Below are positions 51,254 to 58,482 of a stretch of DNA of 64,000 nt, in pieces. Below the pieces are notes generated by a model, which saw only the letters and a program-made list of their open reading frames with translations, was not told the DNA's origin and did no database searches. This stretch comes from an uncultured Oscillospiraceae bacterium (lineage in GTDB: Bacteria > Bacillota > Clostridia > Oscillospirales > Acutalibacteraceae). The stretch covers positions 89,333-153,332 of the forward strand of contig UQLQ01000002.1 of NCBI GenBank assembly GCA_900541905.1. The letters run 5' to 3'. The translations under genes were made by a program, and so were the position numbers. The number at the start of each line of letters is the position of its first letter. Position 1 is the first letter of the stretch.

Positions 51254-51576
51254 ATTGCTAATGCGTGGAAATCGTGTTTTTTGAAATTTTCGAAGCATGT
51301 ATGGAAGTTTTAATAACTCAACCGCAACTGATAGAATAGAGTGAGTGTTTATCAGATATGATTCAGAACAACAGAGGGTTCTTTTTAGGATATATAGAAG
51401 AGAGTTGCTTAACATAAAGGATATGTGTGGAGATGTTATCATCACCTTAATCGCTATCATTTAAGTGGGAATATTTCAGACAAAGAAAGGAACCCCGTGG
51501 AGAGATTCTCTCATTTCATAGCAAAAAAGGCTCTTGTGTTAGACAATTTCAATTACTGAATACACATAATCCGTTT
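51254..51576. other. Gene-free stretch, possibly decayed DNA
   Basis: About 320 bases without a supported gene. A plus-strand frame near 51268-51350 reads EIVFFEIFEACMEVLITQ before a stop and other short fragments follow, as in degraded coding DNA. No promoter, repeat or RNA motif was recognised. Confidence 0.3.
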
Positions 51577-52221
51577 TTATTCTGACAGCAGTTCATGAAA
51601 ACTGTGAATATAAATATCAGACAGTTTTAAAATATCTGCTTTATCTTTTTCAGAGTATTTATCGAATACACCGCAAATTTTCATATGTGCTGCTTTTGCC
51701 CCTTGTATTGCAGGAAGAACATCCTCAAACGCCATACAGTCTTGAGAAGAAATTCCCAAACGTGCTGCACACAATAGCCAAGCATCAGGATAATTTTTAC
51801 CTCGGCTGACGTCATCTGTGGAGATACAAGCGTCAAACAATTCATAGATGTTATTATTTTGCAGACAAGGCAAATATAACTTTTGTGAAAGGGCAGTACA
51901 TACCCCTAAACGAATGCCATGAGATTTTAATTTTAGAAGATATTCCTTTGCGCCTGGCTTTAACTGCACATGATGCCCATATGCCTCTATAGCCATTTGA
52001 TTCCATTCATGCATAACGTCATCAGGCTGTTCCTGAAGTCCAAACCGTGCAATGGTATATTCGGCTGTTTCTCTGAAACTCATGGCCAATATTTCGTCAC
52101 TGTAGCCTTTTGGAACTTCCAATCCGCGCTTTGAAAGAAATTCTATGTCAATGTTTTTCCAAACTTCCATGGAATCCAATAATGTTCCGTCTAAATCAAA
52201 AACAGCGCCTTTAAAATTCAT
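51577..52221 (-). CDS. HAD-family phosphatase in the thiamine operon
   Basis: A 214-residue HAD hydrolase of the beta-phosphoglucomutase-like type: motif I FDLDGTLLDS (about 8-17), helical cap, motif II VCTALS (Thr), motif III Lys in GKNYPD, motif IV FEDVLPAI. Catalytic residues are intact. It overlaps the end of thiE by 11 bases and is last in the TPP-riboswitch operon, so a thiamine-related phosphate substrate (TMP or HMP phosphate) is plausible; its sequence alone does not prove this. ATG after ACAGGAGCC. Confidence 0.85.
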   Translation of the reverse strand: MNFKGAVFDLDGTLLDSMEVWKNIDIEFLSKRGLEVPKGYSDEILAMSFRETAEYTIARFGLQEQPDDVMHEWNQMAIEAYGHHVQLKPGAKEYLLKLKSHGIRLGVCTALSQKLYLPCLQNNNIYELFDACISTDDVSRGKNYPDAWLLCAARLGISSQDCMAFEDVLPAIQGAKAAHMKICGVFDKYSEKDKADILKLSDIYIHSFHELLSE

Positions 52222-52864
52222 ATTCGGCTCCTGTAAAACATGCTTTTAATTGCTCGGCAGCATGTGCTATATTTTCTTGGGCCAAAATTGCGGAGACCAC
52301 TGCAATTCCGTCAATGCCTGTTTTTGTAAGTGTTGCTGCATTGGATGACTGTATACCACCAATTGCAACCACGGGAATTTGCACGGATTGCTTGATTTGA
52401 GAAAGCTGCTCTACCGTAACGGGACGTGTATTTGTTTTTGTGGAGGTAGCAAACATGGCTCCCACTCCCAGATAATCGGCACCGTCTTGTTCTGCTTGCA
52501 TGGCTTCGGATAATGTGGCGGCAGATACACCTATGATTTTGTCAGATCCCACTATACTGCGGACCACTTTAGCGGGTAAATCTTGTTGTCCAACATGAAT
52601 ACCTGCTGCATTTACAGCCAGACAAATGTCCGTACGGTCATTGATAATAAGTGGAATATGGTAGGAATCCGTAATTTGTTTTACTCTTTGTGCGGTTTCA
52701 AAAAATTCACGGGAAGATGCATGTTTTTCACGTAGTTGTACTACAGTGCAGCCACCTTGTATTGCCTGTTCTACCGCTTGTTCCAGTGATTTGGCAGACA
52801 TTACAGAACGATCGGTGACCAGATATAAGGTATAATCAATATGTTGTTTATCAATATGTGTCAT
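52211..52864 (-). CDS. thiE: Thiamine-phosphate synthase ThiE
   Basis: A 217-residue TIM-barrel enzyme that joins HMP-pyrophosphate and thiazole phosphate to TMP. Motifs: YLVTDRS, VVQLREKHASSREF (about 37-50), IINDRTDICLAVNAAGIHVGQ (shown as family core, about 75-95), PVVAIGGI (about 170-177). Start ATG 52864 with a weak ribosome site (AAGAGAAA), just after thiC. thiM and the other thiazole-branch genes are not in the window. Confidence 0.94.
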   Translation of the reverse strand: MTHIDKQHIDYTLYLVTDRSVMSAKSLEQAVEQAIQGGCTVVQLREKHASSREFFETAQRVKQITDSYHIPLIINDRTDICLAVNAAGIHVGQQDLPAKVVRSIVGSDKIIGVSAATLSEAMQAEQDGADYLGVGAMFATSTKTNTRPVTVEQLSQIKQSVQIPVVAIGGIQSSNAATLTKTGIDGIAVVSAILAQENIAHAAEQLKACFTGAEYEF

Positions 52865-52869
52865 AATTT

Positions 52870-54183
52870 TTATTTCTCTTCTTCACGAAGTACTACGTCT
52901 TGTCCTTCTAAGATTCTGTTGGTGGTCCTCATAGCGCACATTTTACCGCACATAGAGCAGGAATGTTTGTCGGCAGGGGGGGCACTTTCAAAATATCTTC
53001 TTGGTTTTTCTTTGTCAATGGCAAGGGAGAACATTTCTTCCCAGTCAATGCGTCTGCGGGCATCACTCATTTTGTCGTCTATATCTCTTGCGTGAGGAAT
53101 TCCCTTTGCAATATCTGCTGCATGAGCCGCAATTTTAGATGCAACAATGCCTTCTTTTACATCGTCCAAATCAGGTAAACGCAAATGTTCGGCAGGGGTT
53201 ACATAGCATAAAAAGTCTGCGCCGTAAGTTGCCGCAATGGCTCCGCCGATAGCAGAGGTAATGTGGTCATAGCCTGGTGCAATGTCTGTTACCAATGGAC
53301 CAAGCACATAGAATGGCGCACCGTGACACAAACGTTTTTGAATTGCCATATTTGCTGCAATTTCGTTAATTGCCATATGTCCCGGACCTTCTACCATCAC
53401 TTGCACATCTTTTTCCCAAGCCAATGTGGTTAAGTTGCCAAGTTCAATCAATTCGCCTAACTGCCCTGCATCAGAACTGTCGTAAATACTTCCAGGACGC
53501 AGTGCGTCGCCAAGGCTGATGGTAACATCATACTCACGTAAAATGTCTAATACTTCGTCATAATATTCATAGAATGGATTTTCGTTTCCTGTCATTTCCA
53601 TCCATGCAAACAATAAAGAGCCGCCGCGGGAAACAATATTGGTCATACGTTTGGTGCGTTTAAAGCATTCTACGGCACGTTTATTAATGCCTGCATGAAT
53701 GGTCATAAAATCTACGCCTTCTTCTGCATGAGCTTGCACTACTTTCAGAAAGTCTTTTGCTTTGATATCCATAAGGTCTTTCTCTAAATAGCCAATCGCA
53801 TCATACATTGGTACGGTACCAATCATGGCAGGGGAGTATGCGATTAATTCTTTGCGGAAATCATGGGTTTTACCGTAGTTGCTCAAATCCATAATGGCTT
53901 CCGCACCAAAATCGATGGCAAGTTTTACTTTGTTCATTTCATTGGTATAGTCAATGCAGTCGCCGGAAATTCCTAAATTTACATTGATTTTTGTTTTCAA
54001 TCCTTCTCCAATGCCTTCGGCACTTAAAGAAGTATGACGAATATTTGCGGGAATTGCAACGCGTCCGCTTGCGACCAATTCCATTAGTTTGGTTTCGTCC
54101 ATAAACTCTTTTTGTGCAACAGTTTTCATTTCTTTTGTCAGAATGCCTTTTTTTGCAGCATCCATTTGTGTTTTATAATTCAT
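52870..54183 (-). CDS. thiC: Phosphomethylpyrimidine synthase ThiC
   Basis: A 437-residue radical SAM enzyme that turns AIR into HMP phosphate. Barrel with NIRHTSLSAEGIGEGLKTKIN (family core), VEGPGHM and ITSAIGGAIAA. The C-terminal cluster motif is CSMCGKMC, with three residues between the second and third Cys; many ThiC have four (CxxCxxxxC). The overlap with thiD is 11 bases and AAAGGAGAAC lies inside thiD. Typical length for Clostridia. Confidence 0.95.
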   Translation of the reverse strand: MNYKTQMDAAKKGILTKEMKTVAQKEFMDETKLMELVASGRVAIPANIRHTSLSAEGIGEGLKTKINVNLGISGDCIDYTNEMNKVKLAIDFGAEAIMDLSNYGKTHDFRKELIAYSPAMIGTVPMYDAIGYLEKDLMDIKAKDFLKVVQAHAEEGVDFMTIHAGINKRAVECFKRTKRMTNIVSRGGSLLFAWMEMTGNENPFYEYYDEVLDILREYDVTISLGDALRPGSIYDSSDAGQLGELIELGNLTTLAWEKDVQVMVEGPGHMAINEIAANMAIQKRLCHGAPFYVLGPLVTDIAPGYDHITSAIGGAIAATYGADFLCYVTPAEHLRLPDLDDVKEGIVASKIAAHAADIAKGIPHARDIDDKMSDARRRIDWEEMFSLAIDKEKPRRYFESAPPADKHSCSMCGKMCAMRTTNRILEGQDVVLREEEK

Positions 54184-55000
54184 GTTCGTTCTCCTTTACG
54201 GTCAGTCCGTTTTGATAAACATCATATAAGTGGTGTGTAGGTCCATGGCCCTTGCCTATTTCCAAAGCGTGGGTAATTGCCATAGTAACATAATCTTTCG
54301 CATTGGCGACTGCTTGCGGCAGTTCATAACCCAATGCCAGATTTGCAGCAATGGCGGAGGAAAATGTGCATCCCGTACCATGCGTATTCTTGGTAGGAAT
54401 CCGTTTGGTAGCAAATGTTTGAAAAGAATTACCGTCGTACAGCAAATCTGTGGCATCTTCTTCCTGAGATAGATGTCCCCCCTTAATCAGTACATGCTTT
54501 GCGCCCATTTGATATATGGAAACAGCAGCCCTCTTGCGTTCTTCTTCCGATTGTATCCTCATACCTGTAATGGTTTCTGCTTCGGGAATATTTGGTGTCA
54601 GTACATCGGCAAGAGGAATCATTTCTTCGATTAATGTAGATAATGCTTCCTCCTGCATCAGAGCACAGCCGCCTTTTGCAACCATGACAGGGTCAATTAC
54701 CACGTGTTTCGGCCGGTATTGCTTTAACATTTTGCTCACTGCCAGCATACCGGCACGGGTAGACATCATGCCTACTTTTACAGCATGTACTTCGATATCC
54801 TCAAAAACAGCAATAATTTGTTTTTCAATCATATCCGGCGTAATATCCTGTATATCCAGTACGCGGCATGTATTTTCTGCTACCACAGATACAATTGCGC
54901 TCATACCGTAAATACCATGTGCGGCAAATGTTTTTAAATCCGCTTGAATACCGGCTCCGCCGCTGCAGTCGGAACCTGCAATGGTCAATGCATGTTTCAC
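54173..55000 (-). CDS. thiD: HMP/HMP-phosphate kinase ThiD
   Basis: A 275-residue ribokinase-fold kinase: ALTIAGSDCSGGAGIQADLKT (family core, N-terminus), VIDPVMVAKGG (about 104-114), and the catalytic loop NTHGTGCTFSSAIAANLALG near residue 210 with the anion-hole GTGC. Phosphorylates HMP and HMP-P. GTG 55000 is chosen because the ribosome site GGGGGA is 8 bases away; an ATG six bases earlier is too close. First gene of the thi operon. Confidence 0.93.
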   Translation of the reverse strand: MKHALTIAGSDCSGGAGIQADLKTFAAHGIYGMSAIVSVVAENTCRVLDIQDITPDMIEKQIIAVFEDIEVHAVKVGMMSTRAGMLAVSKMLKQYRPKHVVIDPVMVAKGGCALMQEEALSTLIEEMIPLADVLTPNIPEAETITGMRIQSEEERKRAAVSIYQMGAKHVLIKGGHLSQEEDATDLLYDGNSFQTFATKRIPTKNTHGTGCTFSSAIAANLALGYELPQAVANAKDYVTMAITHALEIGKGHGPTHHLYDVYQNGLTVKENEHEL

Positions 55001-55021
55001 AATCATTCCCCCTTATGTAAA

Positions 55022-55057
55022 AATAAAAAGTCTGCCTAAATTTAGAAATAGGCAGAC
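55022..55057 (-). terminator. Attenuator terminator of the TPP leader
   Basis: GTCTGCCTA and TAGGCAGAC (55030-55038, 55049-55057) form a stem. On the minus strand TTTTTATTTTT follows, between the TPP aptamer and thiD. With TPP bound, transcription should stop here. Confidence 0.88.
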
Positions 55058-55098
55058 AATAAATAACAAAATATTGGTTCAACAATGCTGTTATAGTT

Positions 55099-55176
55099 TG
55101 TCTCCCTACTACGGTGTTAACCGACAGGTTCAAAGGGTCAGGTTCTACCTTCTCAACTTTTCAGTCCCCCTGCAAT
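55099..55176 (-). promoter_or_regulatory. TPP riboswitch (THI element)
   Basis: Read on the minus strand: GGGGGACTG, then GTTGAGA, then the hallmark ACCCTTTGAACCTG, GGTTAACACCG and a closing GTAGGGA that pairs with the 5' arm. This is the TPP aptamer consensus. A terminator sits 40 bases downstream and thiD follows, so it controls by transcription attenuation. Confidence 0.95.
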
Positions 55177-55184
55177 TTACTGTT

Positions 55185-55213
55185 ATTGTATCATTATCAT
55201 ATTAGAAAGTAAA
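55185..55213 (-). promoter_or_regulatory. Promoter of the thi operon
   Basis: On the minus strand TTTACT (55208-55213), 17-base spacer, TACAAT (55185-55190) preceded by TGA (extended -10), directly upstream of the TPP aptamer. Confidence 0.75.
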
Positions 55214-55303
55214 TGAATTTTTATCATTTTTATTTTTCATACGCAAACCGGCATTTAAGTAAGGTCATTTGTGCTGCATTCTGTGGAATTACTGAAAGCA
55301 ATG

Positions 55304-55312
55304 TGGTACAAT
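55304..55312 (+). promoter_or_regulatory. Possible extended -10 of the MmcQ/YjbR gene
   Basis: TGGTACAAT (55304-55312) with no clear -35, about 50 bases before the start. Divergent from the thi promoter. Confidence 0.4.
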
Positions 55313-55363
55313 ATTGATAATGTAAAGCAATAAAAATATAGCTATAGGTTTATGAGGTGTGGT

Positions 55364-56038
55364 ATGTCAAACATCATGTACAGTATATTTAACAATAAAA
55401 AAGTAAATCTATCAAGGCTGTTGCAGTTTGGATTTGTACAAACAGAATCTGGCTATATTTATCGTAAGACTTTATCAGAAAGTGGATTTCTATTAAACGT
55501 TCACATTACACCACAAGGTGAAATTTCTACAGAAATGATAGATCCTTCTTTAAATGAGCTTTATACATTACATTTGGTTGACAATGCAACAGGGGGATTT
55601 GTGGAAACGGTTAAATATGAGTATCAAGAAACACTGTTGGAAATTGCCTCTCAATGCTTTCAAGCCGATATATTTCAATCAAAACAATCGAATGAATTAA
55701 TAGATTATGTTAGAAAAACATACGGCGATGAATTGGAATTTTTATGGGAAAAGTTTCCGAAAAATGCAATTTGGAGAAGAAAGGATACGCAAAAATGGTA
55801 CGGTATATTATTGACTGTATCAAAGCAAAAGTTGGGTCTTCCGTGTGATGAATCGGTAGAAGTTCTTGATTTTCGTGTTTTACCGGAAGAATTAGAATCT
55901 TTGGTGGATTATAAAACGTATTTTCCAGGTTATCACATGAACAAAAAACATTGGTGCACGATTATTCTTGATGGTTCAGTATCCTTTGAAGAAATTTGTA
56001 GCAGAATAGATGCAAGTTATCTGCTTGCTATAAAGTAA
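55364..56038 (+). CDS. MmcQ/YjbR family protein with extra N-terminal domain
   Basis: A 224-residue protein. The C-terminal 110 residues are a MmcQ/YjbR (CyaY-like) domain, with AIWRRKDTQKWYGILLTV (about 140-157) and PGYHMNKKHWCTIILDGSV. The N-terminal 105 residues are a separate alpha/beta part (YRKTLSESGFLLNVHITPQG) seen in other Firmicute members. The family is called DNA-binding, but its function is not established. ATG 55364 after GAGGTGTGG. Confidence 0.82.
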   Translation: MSNIMYSIFNNKKVNLSRLLQFGFVQTESGYIYRKTLSESGFLLNVHITPQGEISTEMIDPSLNELYTLHLVDNATGGFVETVKYEYQETLLEIASQCFQADIFQSKQSNELIDYVRKTYGDELEFLWEKFPKNAIWRRKDTQKWYGILLTVSKQKLGLPCDESVEVLDFRVLPEELESLVDYKTYFPGYHMNKKHWCTIILDGSVSFEEICSRIDASYLLAIK

Positions 56039-56168
56039 AATGGATGTTATGTGAAACAAGTATAATATTTCTTGAAAAATACACAATAGCTTTATCATTG
56101 ATTGACAGAAGAAATTGGTGTTTTGAATGAAAATTCCTATTGTAACTTGCATGAAAGGAGGCAATCCT

Positions 56169-56690
56169 GTGATCCATACAGTAATATTAAAAATGATTGA
56201 TTATAATTATGGTTGTCCCGAATTGGTCAACCATGCACTAAAGGTATACGGTTTTGCCAAAACAATTGGGGAAGCAGAACATCTTTCTGAGAAAAAACAA
56301 ACAATATTAGAAATGGCTGCCATTTTGCATGACATCGGTATTCGGCCCAGCGAAGTAAAATATCAATCTTGTTCAGGAAAGTATCAGGAAATGGAAGGAC
56401 CGCCTGTTGCACTGAAGCTTTTAAAGGATTGCAATGTGCCTGAAGACATGGTACAGCGTATTTGTTTTCTAATTGCACATCATCATACTTATCAAAGCAT
56501 AGATGATGTTGATTATCAAATTTTGATAGAGGCTGATTTTTTGGTTAATATGTTTGAGGAGAAAATGAGTAAAGAGCAAATACAAGTTGCAAAAGAAAAG
56601 TATTTTAAAACGAAGACAGGAAAACAATTGGTAACAGATTTATATGAAAGGGAATACCCTATTCCATCTATTTTTGCCTCTATGTTATAA
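56169..56690 (+). CDS. HD-domain phosphohydrolase
   Basis: A 173-residue HD protein: first His about residue 20 (NHALKVYGFA), HD pair in AAILHDIGIRPSE (about 55-67), HHHT (about 104-107), and a later Asp in LIEADFLVN. The metal-binding set H...HD...D is complete. Substrate (nucleotide or other) unknown. GTG 56169, seven bases after AAAGGAGG, is chosen over upstream in-frame starts without a ribosome site. Confidence 0.85.
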   Translation: MIHTVILKMIDYNYGCPELVNHALKVYGFAKTIGEAEHLSEKKQTILEMAAILHDIGIRPSEVKYQSCSGKYQEMEGPPVALKLLKDCNVPEDMVQRICFLIAHHHTYQSIDDVDYQILIEADFLVNMFEEKMSKEQIQVAKEKYFKTKTGKQLVTDLYEREYPIPSIFASML

Positions 56691-56789
56691 CAACTTAGCG
56701 TTTATTGGCTAAAAAAATGCAAAGCAATTTTTTAAATGATGTAATAACAGTAAAACAAACATTGAAAGGAACATCTTTCAATATCAAAA

Positions 56790-56856
56790 TTTTGATAATT
56801 GACAAGAACGTTTTCACGTTTATGCGTTAGAAATTATTTCACAATTTTTTATGCTA
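56790..56856 (+). repeat. Structured direct repeat, copy 1
   Basis: A 67-base element that shares most of its positions with the copy at 56889-56957. Common blocks: TTTTG, CAAGAACGTTTT, CGTTTA, GTTAGAAATT, CACAATTT versus TACAATTT, TA-CTA at the end. Its left end forms the palindrome ATCAAAATTTTGAT together with the flank. Confidence 0.6.
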
Positions 56857-56888
56857 GAACAACCTTGCAACAATTACAAAATCAAAGA

Positions 56889-56957
56889 TTTTGGTTGTTG
56901 GCAAGAACGTTTTAGCGTTTAGGTGTTAGAAATTGTTGTACAATTTCTTTTATACTA
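56889..56957 (+). repeat. Structured direct repeat, copy 2
   Basis: A 69-base element, 99 bases downstream of copy 1. Its right part is a perfect hairpin, GAAATTG-TTGTA-CAATTTC (56929-56947); the same place in copy 1 still pairs in part. Its left end forms a stem with the flank (CAACAATTACAAAATC with GATTTTGGTTGTTG). No coding frame spans the pair. Confidence 0.6.
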
Positions 56958-56963
56958 TAACAT

Positions 56964-56999
56964 AAAAAGGGCTGTGACTAAAAAGTCACAGCCCTTTTT
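56964..56999. terminator. Bidirectional terminator
   Basis: AAAAAGGGCTGTGACT (56964-56979) pairs with AGTCACAGCCCTTTTT (56984-56999), a 16-bp perfect stem with a 4-base loop. It serves the minus-strand Cys/Gly gene and any plus-strand transcript across the repeats. Confidence 0.9.
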
Positions 57000-57018
57000 A
57001 AATCATTTACAAACGAAA

Positions 57019-57159
57019 TTAGCAGCCACAGCCACAGCCGTTGTCACAGCCGCAGCCGTTGTTGTAGTTGCTACCGCCGCAACCACCGCAGCAAAGTAGG
57101 ATTAAGATGATGATAATGATCCAGGAACAACCGCCACCGAATACGTTAGAATTACACAT
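57019..57159 (-). CDS. 46-residue Cys/Gly-rich membrane microprotein
   Basis: ATG 57159 follows AAGGAGGAAAACATT, a strong ribosome site, and the frame closes after 47 codons. The protein has a short N-terminus, one hydrophobic segment of Ile/Leu (about 13-23, CSWIIIIILILLCC) and a C-terminal tail of Gly, Asn and about eight Cys in GCGC patterns. Similar tiny Cys/Gly membrane proteins are common in Clostridia, with no known role; some resemble YjcZ-like sporulation microproteins. It has its own terminator. Confidence 0.7.
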   Translation of the reverse strand: MCNSNVFGGGCSWIIIIILILLCCGGCGGSNYNNGCGCDNGCGCGC

Positions 57160-57353
57160 AATGTTTTCCTCCTTGTTTGTTTTATATTCCATATTATTAC
57201 GAATGCTAAAAAGGTGTTACAGAATTTATTTGATTTTCTTTCAATCATGTATGCTTATAAAAATATTATAAAAATTAAAGAAAAAAATAGATATTATTAG
57301 AAAACAAAAGAATAAATGAGATAATTTTAATAAATAAAGAAATTTAACAGTTG
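57160..57353. other. AT-rich divergent intergenic region
   Basis: Between the Cys/Gly microprotein (minus) and the ctsR control region. Very AT-rich; on the minus strand AT-rich -10-like motifs near 57185-57200 could serve the microprotein, but no clear promoter stands out. Confidence 0.35.
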
Positions 57354-57370
57354 TTTGACTTTATTTGACC
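57354..57370. promoter_or_regulatory. CtsR operator 1
   Basis: Reverse complement reads GGTCAAA-TAA-AGTCAAA, a match to the CtsR heptad repeat (A/G)GTCAAA-N3-(A/G)GTCAAA. It lies just upstream of the -35 element. Confidence 0.88.
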
Positions 57371-57398
57371 TTGATTATTTGTATCGGAAGAGTATAAT
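57371..57398 (+). promoter_or_regulatory. Promoter of the ctsR-clpC operon
   Basis: TTGATT (57371-57376), 16-base spacer, perfect TATAAT (57393-57398), framed by two CtsR operators. Confidence 0.82.
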
Positions 57399-57406
57399 AA
57401 TATTAA

Positions 57407-57429
57407 AGTCAAAGAAAGTCAAAGTCAAA
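57407..57429 (+). promoter_or_regulatory. CtsR operator 2 with extra half-site
   Basis: AGTCAAA-GAA-AGTCAAA (57407-57423) followed by an overlapping third AGTCAAA (57423-57429). Placed at the transcription start, where a bound repressor would block RNA polymerase. Confidence 0.88.
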
Positions 57430-57458
57430 ATGATTTTGATAAAGGATGTGGTTATCAA

Positions 57459-57911
57459 ATGAGAATCAGTGATTATGTTGCAAACTATATATTAGAATTA
57501 TTGGAGGAAAACGAAGATGAAAGTGTGGAGATTAAACGGAACGAACTTGCAAATACCATAGGCTGTGTGCCAAGTCAAATCAATTATGTAATTACTTCGC
57601 GTTTTACTCCCGAACAAGGATATTTGGTGGAAAGCCAGCGCGGTGGCGGCGGATATATTCGCATTACGCGTATGAGCTACAACAAAGAATCCTATATTAT
57701 GCATATTATGCATAATATAGGGGATACCCTGGATGCAGCAACAGCAAAATCCATCATTCATTCTTTATCACAAAAGCAAGCGGTGCAGGCCAATGCTTTA
57801 AAAGCAATGGCAGCGGCAGTATCAAACCAAGCTTATGCTGTTGTACCGCAAGAAAAACGAGACCAATTAAGAGCATCCGTGTTTAAAAACATGTTAATTA
57901 CACAATTATAA
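57459..57911 (+). CDS. ctsR: Class III heat-shock repressor CtsR
   Basis: A 150-residue repressor: N-terminal winged helix-turn-helix (about 1-75) with the wing motif RGGGGYIRI (about 61-69), whose glycines sense heat, and a C-terminal domain (about 80-150) that contacts ClpC and McsB. Represses its own operon and clp genes through the operators just upstream. ATG with GGATGTGG-type ribosome site. Confidence 0.95.
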   Translation: MRISDYVANYILELLEENEDESVEIKRNELANTIGCVPSQINYVITSRFTPEQGYLVESQRGGGGYIRITRMSYNKESYIMHIMHNIGDTLDAATAKSIIHSLSQKQAVQANALKAMAAAVSNQAYAVVPQEKRDQLRASVFKNMLITQL

Positions 57912-57929
57912 TTTAGAGGAGGAATTTAT

Positions 57930-58448
57930 ATGTTATGTCAATCCTGTGGAAAACGTCCTGCCAATACACATATTAAAACCATTATTAATGGAGAATTGAC
58001 GGAGCACTCACTTTGTTCCGAATGTGCGCAAAAAATGGGATATGGCAATTCATTCTTCCCAAGCAACACATTTGATCAATTTTTCAGCAGTTTCTTTGGC
58101 AAAAATTCTCTTATGGAAGATACACTCCGCTGTCCTGTATGCGGCGCCTCTTTATCAGATATTTCCGATACAGGTAAAGTTGGTTGTGCCGACTGTTACA
58201 AAACATTTTTGAATCAGTTGATGCCTTCTATACAAAGGATGCACGGCAATACCCATCATATAGGAAAAATTCCAATGGGAACTGCTTTACAGGTAGTGGA
58301 ACAAACAGAAGAAAAAGAACCGCCGAAAGAAAAAAGTGAAATAGAACAGTATCAAGAGCAATTGCAAACGGCAATTGACGAACAAAATTTTGAATTGGCA
58401 GCAGAATTAAGAGACAAAATCAAAGCATTATCAGAGAAATCGGAATAA
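57930..58448 (+). CDS. mcsA: McsA, zinc-binding activator of McsB
   Basis: A 172-residue protein with two zinc-finger-like CxxC sets, CQSCG...CSEC (about 3-33) and CPVCG...CADC (about 68-90), and a C-terminal UVR motif (about 130-170, ELAAELRDKIKAL). It activates the arginine kinase McsB and helps inactivate CtsR under stress. AGAGGAGG precedes the ATG. Confidence 0.94.
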   Translation: MLCQSCGKRPANTHIKTIINGELTEHSLCSECAQKMGYGNSFFPSNTFDQFFSSFFGKNSLMEDTLRCPVCGASLSDISDTGKVGCADCYKTFLNQLMPSIQRMHGNTHHIGKIPMGTALQVVEQTEEKEPPKEKSEIEQYQEQLQTAIDEQNFELAAELRDKIKALSEKSE

Positions 58449-58482
58449 ACAGAACAGGAAAAGAAAGGTAAGGTGAATGACA

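Noticed and set aside
50888..51460. Long minus-strand open frame of 190 codons
   Set aside because: It has no ribosome site, runs through two hairpins and the ABC-F stop, and its composition (Ile, Leu, Phe, Ser, His) is that of translated AT-rich non-coding DNA.
55007..55098. Separate small gene between thiD and the TPP aptamer
   Set aside because: The sequence is explained by the attenuator terminator and linker; no start codon with a ribosome site is present.
56790..56957. CRISPR-like repeat pair
   Set aside because: Only two imperfect copies of 67-69 bases, no regular spacers and no cas genes. Kept as structured repeats instead.
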